DNA of 12,752 nucleotides from the NCBI GenBank assembly GCA_030151165.1, contig JASLEM010000409.1, forward strand, positions 1 through 12,752. Direction: 5' to 3'. A model generated the notes under the pieces. It did no database searches. It saw nothing but the letters and a program-made list of their open reading frames with translations, and had not been told where the DNA came from. The stretch comes from Burkholderiaceae bacterium. Its GTDB lineage: Bacteria > Pseudomonadota > Gammaproteobacteria > Burkholderiales > Burkholderiaceae. Shown here piece by piece: positions 7,634-12,752 of this stretch; positions within the stretch are counted from its first letter, which is position 1; every line of letters begins with the position of its first letter. Position numbers and translations under genes: made by a program.

Positions 7634-9514
7634 TCAGGGCGCGGGCGTCGCTTCCGCCCCCTTCGCCACGATGCCGTAGCGCGCCATGTCGGCGTCGATC
7701 GACGGACGCGCCTTGCGCGCGGCCTCGATGTCCGCCAGCGCCTTGTCCCGGTCGCCTTGGCGCAGGTGCACGAGCCCGCGGCCGAACAGCGACGAGGCCC
7801 CCTTCGGATCGAGCTTCAGCGAGCGATCGAAATCGTCCGTCGCCTTGCCGAGCTTGCCCAGGCGCAGGTAGACCCAGCCGCGGCTGTCGCGGTAGTTCGC
7901 GTTCTTCGATTGCGCGTCGACGGCGTCCTCGCAGTCCTGCAGCGCCTGCTCGAGTTCGATGTCCAGCATCGCGCGCGCCCAGCAGCGCTGGTTCTGCACC
8001 TCGTCGAGGTTCACGTCGTGCGGATGCGCGGGGATCCACAGGTTCCACTGCGGCAACGCCTTGTCCATCATGCCGAGCCGCTCGTAGAACTGCGCCAGCG
8101 CGAGCCGTGCGTGGGCCTGCGGCGCGAGGGTCTTGTCGAGCGCCTGCAGGTCGTCCAGCTCGCCGGCACGGTCGCCCGCGACCTCGCGGATCCACGCACG
8201 CTGGAGCCGCGCGTCGGCCTGCGCGGGGTCGAGCCGCAACGCCTCGTCGAAGTCCGCCAGCGCCGGCTGCGGCTGCTTCGCGTCCAGGTGGGCCTCGCCG
8301 CGCCGCGTGCGGTAGATCGCGTTGGACGGGTCGAGCGCGCACGCGCGATCGAGGTCGGCGAACGCATGCGGGTAGTCGCCGCGCGCGGCGTACGCGGCGC
8401 CGCGGCGGGCATAGCCGTCGGCGTCAATCGCCGCCGCCGCGCCGCTCGCGCTCGACGCGGCGGCCTGCGCCGCAGTCGCCGCCTCGGGGACTTCCGGCGC
8501 ATCCGGCGCGCCGCGGTTCAGGCGGAAGATCGGACCGCCGTTGTAGGTGAAGAACATGCGTTCCTGCTTGCGCGACACGTAGATGCGGTGCGACAGGAAG
8601 AAGTCGACGCCGAGAAGCATGTCGATGCCCGCGAGGTCGAAGTCCGCGACCTCCAGCCGGTTGTTCTCGATGTGCTCGCCGCCGAGGTCGAAGGACCTGA
8701 ACGGCGCCGTCCACTGCGGCGTCTCGCCGTGCCCCGCGCCATGCATCATGCCGACGGACGTCATCTGCTCGGGGGTCACGCCGACGCGCTTCGCCATGTC
8801 CAGCGTCACCATCGAGCTGGCGCCGGTGTCGAACAGGATGTCCACGTTCCTGCCGTTCAGCTTGCCGCGCGCCTTGATGGCGGGCAGGCTCTCGCGCGGT
8901 CCGAGCTCCAGGTCCACCATCGACACCGGCGTCGTGCCCGCCCAGTACGCCATGTTGGCGTCGCCGCACTCGTCGCCCGGCACGATGAAGCGGATGACGC
9001 CGTGCGCCAGGTCGTACTCGACGTCCGTCGCGTTCAGGATGTTGCGACCGAGCAGGCCCATCGTGCCGTGCTCGTCGTTGCCGCCGACGACGAACTCGAT
9101 GTTCGGAAGCTCGCCCTTCGCCAGCTGCAGGCTCTTGACGCGCGTGAGCTGCGTATCGACGGGGCCGGTGAGGCCCTGCACCCACATGCCGAACGGCGCG
9201 CGTTGCAGCTTCAGCTGGAGCTGCGCGGCGGAGGCCTCGGTCAGGAAGCTGAAGAAGGCGCCGGTGTCGACCATCATCGGCACCTGCGTGCCGTTGATGC
9301 CGACCGTCGCGACAGCGCGCGTCCCGACCATCGCCACCGGCATCTCCATCACCTGGATCCTGCAGTTCGCCTCGGCGGCCATCGGCGCCACGACGCCGGC
9401 CGCGAATGCGCTCGCGATGACCAGGCGGGCGGCGCGTCGCCACCTCGCCAGCGCGTGCCTGCCCGTGGCCGCGCGGGCCGTGCCGCGGGCGCGGTCGTCG
9501 ATGCGGACGCTCAT
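7634..9514 (-). CDS. Exported protein with two retropepsin-like aspartic protease domains and a TPR tail
   Basis: This 626-residue protein has an Arg-rich N-terminus and a hydrophobic export segment (about 30-49, possible cleavage AEA-N), so it is probably periplasmic. Retropepsin-like domain 1 has the active-site motif MMVDTGAF (Asp83), a flap-like GMWVQGLTG and the second-half motif TMGLLGRNIL. Domain 2 has ILFDTGASS (Asp229), MMHGAGHGE in the flap position and IDMLLGVDFFLSHRIYV. Both look intact. Most bacterial retropepsin-like proteins have one DTG per chain and act as dimers; here the two could pair within one chain. An Ala/Ser-rich linker (337-362) leads to several TPR helical pairs (about 366-610), such as ALADFDEALRLDPAQADA and ATDDFDRSLKLDPKGASS, likely for protein binding. 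ATG 9514 follows a good AAGGGG ribosome binding site. It lies 124 bp downstream of the reductase gene on the same strand. The substrate is unknown. Confidence 0.9.
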   Translation of the reverse strand: MSVRIDDRARGTARAATGRHALARWRRAARLVIASAFAAGVVAPMAAEANCRIQVMEMPVAMVGTRAVATVGINGTQVPMMVDTGAFFSFLTEASAAQLQLKLQRAPFGMWVQGLTGPVDTQLTRVKSLQLAKGELPNIEFVVGGNDEHGTMGLLGRNILNATDVEYDLAHGVIRFIVPGDECGDANMAYWAGTTPVSMVDLELGPRESLPAIKARGKLNGRNVDILFDTGASSMVTLDMAKRVGVTPEQMTSVGMMHGAGHGETPQWTAPFRSFDLGGEHIENNRLEVADFDLAGIDMLLGVDFFLSHRIYVSRKQERMFFTYNGGPIFRLNRGAPDAPEVPEAATAAQAAASSASGAAAAIDADGYARRGAAYAARGDYPHAFADLDRACALDPSNAIYRTRRGEAHLDAKQPQPALADFDEALRLDPAQADARLQRAWIREVAGDRAGELDDLQALDKTLAPQAHARLALAQFYERLGMMDKALPQWNLWIPAHPHDVNLDEVQNQRCWARAMLDIELEQALQDCEDAVDAQSKNANYRDSRGWVYLRLGKLGKATDDFDRSLKLDPKGASSLFGRGLVHLRQGDRDKALADIEAARKARPSIDADMARYGIVAKGAEATPAP

Positions 9515-9548
9515 GTTCCCCTTCCCTGCATAGTCGTCGCGAAGTCCG

Positions 9549-9565
9549 CCGTGGTGGATCCACGG
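9549..9565. repeat. Small inverted repeat upstream of the protease-TPR gene
   Basis: CCGTGG-TGGAT-CCACGG lies 35 bp before the start codon at 9514. It could be a regulator site or a leader hairpin. No convincing promoter hexamers were found around it, so no role can be assigned. Confidence 0.3.
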
Positions 9566-9595
9566 TCGGCTCCCGGGAAGAGACTGTACGACACG

Positions 9596-9622
9596 CGCCC
9601 GCGCGCCCCGCGCGCGCGGGCG
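9596..9622 (-). terminator. GC-only hairpin past the reductase gene, weak terminator candidate
   Basis: CGCCCGCGCG (9596-9605) and CGCGCGGGCG (9613-9622) form a 10-bp GC stem just beyond the reductase stop codon. No T-run follows on the minus strand, so classic intrinsic termination is not shown. It may only slow transcription before the protease-TPR gene. Confidence 0.25.
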
Positions 9623-9638
9623 TCATGCGCGGCGCGCG

Positions 9639-10718
9639 TCAGGCCGCCATCGCCGGGTAGTCCGTGTAGCCCTGGCTGCCGACGCCGTAGAACGTCGCCG
9701 GGTCGGGCCGGTTCAGCGGCGCGTCCGCGGCGAGGCGCGCGACGAGGTCGGGGTTGGCGAGGTAGGGCACGCCGAACGCGACGAGATCCGCGTGGCCGCC
9801 CGCGATGGCTGCATTGCCGCGCGCCTTGTCGAAGCCCGTGTTGATGATCAGCGGCCGCGTGGTCATCGGGCGGAAGGTTTCCGCGACATGCGCGATCTGC
9901 ACGCCCTTCTCGATCGCCTTGGCGTTGGGTTCGGTGAGGTGCAGGTAGCCGACCTGCAAGGCGTCCAGCGCGCGCACGGCGTAGCCGAAAGTCTCGCGCT
10001 TGTCGGCGTCGTCCATGCCGTAGAGGAAGCTCGACGGCGACAGGCGCACGCCGACGCGGTCCGCCGACCACGCGCCGATCGCGGCCTCCGCGACCTCGAG
10101 CAGCAGGCGCGCGCGATGCTCGATCGGGCCGCCGTACGCATCGGTGCGCTGGTTGCTGCCGGACTGCAGGAACTGATCGAGCAGGTAGCCGTTGGCGCCG
10201 TGCAGCTCGACGCCGTCGAAGCCGGCGGCGCGCGCGTTGCGCGTGGCCTGCGCGAAGCTCTCGACGATGCCGGGCAGCTCGTCGAGGGCGAGCACGCGCG
10301 GCACGGGGAAGTCGACGCGGCCGCGCGGCAGGAAGAAGTCGCCCGACGCCGCCACGGCCGACGGCCCGACGGGCGCCTCGCCGCCGCGCATGTCCGGATG
10401 CGCCACGCGACCGCAGTGCCAGATCTGGCAGAAGATGCGTCCGCCCGCGGCGTGCACCGAGTCCGTGACGCGGCGCCAGCCCGCGATCTGGTCGTCGCGA
10501 TGCAGGCCCGGCGCGCGGATGATGCCGTGGGCCTGGTCGGAGACCTGCGTGCACTCCGTGATGATGAGTCCGGCCGCGGCACGTTGCGTGTAGTACTCGC
10601 GCATGAGCTCGGTGGGCACGCCGTCCTCGGTGGCGCGCGTGCGCGTCATCGGCGACATGACGATGCGGTTCGGCAGGTGCAGGCGGCCGAAGTCGAACGG
10701 GGAGAACAGGTCGGACAT
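9639..10718 (-). CDS. Old Yellow Enzyme-family alkene reductase (NemA/XenB type)
   Basis: This is a 359-residue, FMN-dependent, probably cytosolic oxidoreductase. Members use NAD(P)H to reduce activated C=C bonds and nitro or maleimide compounds. The TIM-barrel signature is complete: MSPMTRTRA with flavin-contacting Thr25, REYYTQRAAAGLIITE, IWHCGRVAHP (His101), then GVELHGANGYLLDQF with the substrate-binding pair His173/Asn176 and proton donor Tyr178, then SNQRTDAYGG. The end, FYGVGSQGYTDYP, is typical of classical OYEs. HGANGYLLDQFLQS and VAFGVPYLANPDLVARL look closer to xenobiotic reductase B than to E. coli NemA, so I give no symbol. ATG 10718 follows AAGGAAG at good spacing; an upstream ATG at 10820 would add 34 atypical residues and run through the palindromes there. 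It stands alone, with no regulator gene next to it. The physiological substrate cannot be told from sequence. Confidence 0.95.
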   Translation of the reverse strand: MSDLFSPFDFGRLHLPNRIVMSPMTRTRATEDGVPTELMREYYTQRAAAGLIITECTQVSDQAHGIIRAPGLHRDDQIAGWRRVTDSVHAAGGRIFCQIWHCGRVAHPDMRGGEAPVGPSAVAASGDFFLPRGRVDFPVPRVLALDELPGIVESFAQATRNARAAGFDGVELHGANGYLLDQFLQSGSNQRTDAYGGPIEHRARLLLEVAEAAIGAWSADRVGVRLSPSSFLYGMDDADKRETFGYAVRALDALQVGYLHLTEPNAKAIEKGVQIAHVAETFRPMTTRPLIINTGFDKARGNAAIAGGHADLVAFGVPYLANPDLVARLAADAPLNRPDPATFYGVGSQGYTDYPAMAA

Positions 10719-10813
10719 GATGCTTCCTTGGTGACGCGCAGGATCGCGCGCCGTCGTGCAAGCATGATGAAGACGGCGGCCGCCGAGGAGAACCGCGACG
10801 CGCTGGAAACACT

Positions 10814-10843
10814 TTCTCATCCGTGAGAAGGTCGGCGACCTTC
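10814..10843. promoter_or_regulatory. Two overlapping palindromes, candidate operator for the reductase gene
   Basis: TTCTCA-TCCG-TGAGAA (10814-10829) overlaps GAAGGTCG-G-CGACCTTC (10827-10843), which has perfect 8-base arms around one base. They lie 96-125 bp upstream of the reductase start. OYE genes are commonly controlled by repressors that bind such dyads, for example NemR of the TetR family. No such regulator gene is in the window, so the link is inference. Confidence 0.45.
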
Positions 10844-10935
10844 ATCGCGTCCGAGCGATGGGGACACGGCTCGCGGCAGGACAGCAGCGTCAGCAGGATC
10901 GGCAGGCCGAAGCCGATGGCATGCGCCAGGCATCG

Positions 10936-10980
10936 ACGTCGGGCACATACGTCGGGCACATACGTCGGGCACATACGTCG
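10936..10980. repeat. 13-bp tandem repeat, three full copies and a partial one
   Basis: ACGTCGGGCACAT is repeated exactly at 10936-10948, 10949-10961 and 10962-10974, followed by a partial ACGTCG at 10975-10980. The copies are identical, which suggests recent expansion or strand slippage. The repeat lies in non-coding DNA between the reductase gene and the tRNA terminator. It is not in a recognisable gene. Confidence 0.9.
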
Positions 10981-11021
10981 TACCGTATCCACCGCCGCCG
11001 CGCACGCGTGTCTCGGAAAGC

Positions 11022-11052
11022 AAAAAGCCCAACCTGCGAAGGCTGGGCTTTT
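11022..11052 (-). terminator. Intrinsic terminator at the end of the tRNA cluster
   Basis: On the minus strand AAAAGCCCAGCCT and AGGTTGGGCTTTT pair over 13 positions, one of them a G-U, around a TCGC loop, and the run ends in TTTTT. It starts about 8 bases past the CCA end of the last tRNA-Gly, so it should end the tRNA transcript. Confidence 0.85.
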
Positions 11053-11060
11053 GGTGAAAC

Positions 11061-11136
<76 letters not shown>

Positions 11137-11143
11137 AGGGAGC

Positions 11144-11217
11144 TGGAGGCGCGATCCAGAGTCGAACTGGACTAGACGGATTTGCAATCCGTTGCATAAC
11201 CGCTTTGCTATCGCGCC
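11144..11217 (-). tRNA. tRNA-Cys (anticodon GCA)
   Basis: This is a complete 74-base tRNA on the minus strand. It begins GGCGCGATAGCAAAGCGG and has the anticodon arm CGGATTGCAAATCCG, giving GCA (cysteine). The T-loop TTCGACT and an encoded CCA (GCGCCTCCA) complete it. The acceptor arms GGCGCGA and TCGCGCC pair perfectly. It lies between two identical tRNA-Gly genes and downstream of an intrinsic terminator. Confidence 0.97.
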
Positions 11218-11259
11218 GCTGGCAACCGACCCGCCGCGAAGGCAAGCCGGAAACCCTGC

Positions 11260-11265
11260 ATTCTG
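11260..11265 (-). promoter_or_regulatory. Possible extended -10 element for tRNA-Cys/tRNA-Gly
   Basis: After the internal terminator the minus strand reads TGTCAGAAT, an extended -10 shape (TG-N-CAGAAT), about 43 bases before tRNA-Cys. No -35 hexamer is found at 16-18 bp, because the terminator occupies that place. It is listed only because the distal tRNAs need either their own promoter or read-through. Confidence 0.2.
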
Positions 11266-11267
11266 AC

Positions 11268-11296
11268 AAAAAAGGGAAGCGGCTAGCTTCCCTTTT
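11268..11296 (-). terminator. Intrinsic terminator inside the tRNA cluster
   Basis: On the minus strand AAAAGGGAAGC and GCTTCCCTTTT form a perfect 11-bp stem around the 5-base loop TAGCC, and the strand runs on to six T in all. It begins about 9 bases past the CCA end of the first tRNA-Gly and precedes tRNA-Cys by about 50 bases. Its position relative to tRNA-Gly matches the terminator at 11022-11052. Confidence 0.85.
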
Positions 11297-11305
11297 CTTT
11301 GAAAC

Positions 11306-11381
<76 letters not shown>

Positions 11382-11453
11382 ATTTTTTCAACTTCCGGAC
11401 TTAAACTTCGTGCGTTTTGCGCTAGAAGCTTTCGTCTTTCTGCTGAAGCTAGC

Positions 11454-11483
11454 AGTATATACCGGTTTCTTTTGTCTTCGCAA
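11454..11483 (-). promoter_or_regulatory. Probable sigma-70 promoter of the tRNA cluster
   Basis: On the minus strand TTGCGA (11478-11483) and TATACT (11454-11459) are separated by 18 bp; an overlapping TATATA gives 16 bp. The stretch is AT-rich against a GC-rich background, as stable-RNA promoters are. Initiation would fall about 65 bases before the first tRNA-Gly, leaving a short leader to be removed. Confidence 0.6.
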
Positions 11484-11538
11484 GCCCGACAGAATCAGTC
11501 TGGTTTGCTCGACAGTTCAGAGATCCCGAATGAACTGC

Positions 11539-11564
11539 GCCGGATCGCCTTTCGGCGACCCGGC
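11539..11564 (-). terminator. GAAA-loop hairpin past lon
   Basis: On the minus strand GCCGGGTCGCC and GGCGATCCGGC pair over 11 positions, one a G-U, around a GAAA tetraloop, 17 bases past the lon stop codon. Only a poor T-run follows (GCAGTTCATT), so termination may be partial. It may also protect the lon mRNA 3' end. Confidence 0.45.
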
Positions 11565-11581
11565 GCGCATTCTAACCGGGA

Positions 11582-12752
11582 TCAGTGCTTCATCGAGTCC
11601 GAAACGTCCGGTTTCGCAACCGGCGCATCGACCACCGGTGCCGCGGCGCCATCCTTCGGCGTCTCGTCTTCCGGCAGCGCCTGCGGCACCGACTCCAGCG
11701 CCACTTCCAGCACCTTGTCGACCCAGCGCACGGGGATGATCTCGATCTGGCTCTTGACGTTCTCGGGGATGTCCTGGAGATCCTTGACGTTGTCCTCGGG
11801 GATCATCACCGTGGTGATGCCGCCGCGGTGCGCCGCCAGGAGCTTCTCCTTGAGTCCGCCGATGGCCGTGACCTCGCCGCGCAGCGTGATCTCGCCCGTC
11901 ATCGCCACGTTGGCCTTCACCGGGATGCCCGTGAGCGCCGAGACGAAGGCCGTGGCCATCGCCGCGCCCGCGCTCGGGCCGTCCTTGGGCGTCGCGCCGT
12001 CCGGCACGTGGATGTGGATGTCGCGCTTCTCGAACATCTCGTCCTTGATGCCCAGGCGCGCGGCGCGGCTGCGGATCACGGTGCGAGCGGCCTCGACCGA
12101 CTCCTTCATCACGTCGCCGAGCGAGCCGGTGCGGATGATCTGGCCCTTGCCGGGCATCACCGCCGACTCGATCGTCAGCAGGTCGCCGCCGACTTCCGTC
12201 CACGCGAGGCCCACCACCTGGCCGACCTGGTTCTTCTTCTCGGCACGACCGAAGTCGTACTTGCGAACGCCCAGGAAGTCGTTCAGGTTCTCTTCGGTGA
12301 TGACGGCCTTGCCTTCATGCGTCTTGAGCTGCACGCCCTTGACGACCTTGCGGCAGACCTTCGAGATCTCGCGTTCGAGCGAGCGCACGCCCGCTTCCCG
12401 CGTGTAGTAGCGGATGATCCCGCGGATCGCGGCTTCGGTCAGCTCGAGCTCGTCGTCCTGCACGCCGTTGTTCTTCGCCTGCTTGGGCAGGAGATAACGC
12501 TGGGCGATGTTGAGCTTCTCGTCTTCCGTGTAGCCGGCCAGGCGGATCACTTCCATCCGGTCCAACAGCGCCGGCGGGATGTTCATCGAGTTCGACGTCG
12601 CCACGAACATGACGTCCGACAGGTCGAAGTCGAGTTCGATGTAGTGGTCGCTGAACGTGTGGTTCTGCTCCGGGTCGAGCACTTCCAGCAGCGCCGAGGA
12701 CGGGTCGCCGCGGAAGTCCATGCCCAGCTTGTCGATCTCGTCGAGCAGGAAC
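11582..12752 (-). CDS. lon: ATP-dependent protease Lon (La), C-terminal part; 5' end beyond the window
   Basis: Lon is a cytoplasmic AAA+ serine protease that degrades misfolded and regulatory proteins. About 389 C-terminal codons are visible. They begin within the AAA+ Walker B motif ([10 protein letters not shown]) at the right edge. They continue through [17 protein letters not shown], the sensor-1 stretch [11 protein letters not shown], and [15 protein letters not shown] of the alpha-helical subdomain. The protease domain starts near [15 protein letters not shown] and carries the catalytic Ser in TPKDGPSAG (codon 11972-11974) and Lys in [10 protein letters not shown] (codon 11849-11851). 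The visible part matches E. coli Lon closely from memory. After the conserved end, a tail of about 35 residues rich in Pro, Ala and Asp ends DSMKH and is longer than the E. coli one. The gene ends in a TGA at 11582-11584; a tRNA cluster follows on the same strand behind its own promoter. Confidence 0.97.
   Translation of the reverse strand, partial: FLLDEIDKLGMDFRGDPSSALLEVLDPEQNHTFSDHYIELDFDLSDVMFVATSNSMNIPPALLDRMEVIRLAGYTEDEKLNIAQRYLLPKQAKNNGVQDDELELTEAAIRGIIRYYTREAGVRSLEREISKVCRKVVKGVQLKTHEGKAVITEENLNDFLGVRKYDFGRAEKKNQVGQVVGLAWTEVGGDLLTIESAVMPGKGQIIRTGSLGDVMKESVEAARTVIRSRAARLGIKDEMFEKRDIHIHVPDGATPKDGPSAGAAMATAFVSALTGIPVKANVAMTGEITLRGEVTAIGGLKEKLLAAHRGGITTVMIPEDNVKDLQDIPENVKSQIEIIPVRWVDKVLEVALESVPQALPEDETPKDGAAAPVVDAPVAKPDVSDSMKH

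Larger units (their letters stand above)
10719..11021. other. Spacer upstream of the reductase gene
   Basis: About 300 bp lie between the reductase start and the tRNA terminator. They contain two overlapping palindromes (10814-10843) and a 13-bp tandem repeat (10936-10980). The reductase promoter should be here, but I could not pick trustworthy -35/-10 hexamers. Frames crossing the region are arginine-rich and lack coding character. Confidence 0.65.

Noticed and set aside
7556..9844. 762-residue plus-strand open frame opposite the protease-TPR gene
   Set aside because: Its composition is that of a shadow frame. The opposite strand encodes recognisable retropepsin and TPR domains.
10719..10842. 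Short frame beginning MKVADLLTDEKVF upstream of the reductase, possible leader peptide or gene remnant
   Set aside because: There is no ribosome binding site and the first codons fall in the palindromes at 10814-10843. The frame then runs on as Arg-rich shadow through the reductase gene.

Overview
The window is GC-rich DNA with dense third-position G/C, compact gene spacing and protein families typical of Burkholderiales; a Burkholderia-type (Burkholderiaceae) chromosome is the best guess. This rests on composition, on the lon / tRNA-Gly / tRNA-Cys neighbourhood and on family recognition. No species assignment is possible without a search.

Layout, left to right. (1) Positions 1-26 hold what looks like the first codons of a leftward gene. 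It is divergent from a LysR-family regulator (191-1144, +). (2) A hairpin with a T-run at about 1176-1202 separates the LysR gene from a convergent, exported S53 (sedolisin/kumamolisin-type) serine-carboxyl peptidase (1254-3332, -). (3) A 363-bp divergent intergenic region carries a perfect 15-bp palindrome plus an A8 and a C8 tract. It leads rightward into a two-component pair: a membrane-bound hybrid-propeller (Reg_prop/Y_Y_Y/HisKA_3) histidine kinase (3696-6791, +) and a NarL/FixJ-type response regulator (6791-7432, +), coupled by a one-base TGATG overlap. (4) A 201-bp convergent spacer holds two A6 tracts phased by 10 bp and a nested inverted repeat resembling two opposed DnaA boxes. (5) Next, on the minus strand, is a 626-residue exported protein with two retropepsin-like aspartic protease domains (two DTG motifs) fused to a TPR tail (7634-9514). 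It is followed by an Old Yellow Enzyme-family alkene reductase (9639-10718, -). (6) The spacer upstream of the reductase contains two overlapping palindromes and a 13-bp tandem repeat. (7) A minus-strand tRNA cluster, Gly(GCC) - Cys(GCA) - Gly(GCC), follows, with two intrinsic terminators, one of them inside the cluster. (8) The 3' part of lon (11582 to the right edge, -) closes the window.

How the genes may work together. The kinase/regulator pair lies between two genes for exported proteases of acid-type families, one serine-carboxyl and one aspartyl. The S53 gene is divergent from the kinase gene, so a shared control region between sensor and protease is plausible but is inference only. 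The LysR gene probably controls the truncated divergent gene at the left edge. The reductase, tRNAs and lon are chromosomal housekeeping or stress functions with no obvious link to the protease block.

The most unusual items are the tandem retropepsin-TPR protein, the terminator inside the tRNA cluster and the dense palindromes upstream of the reductase. I saw no insertion sequence, integrase, CRISPR array, riboswitch or phage gene.
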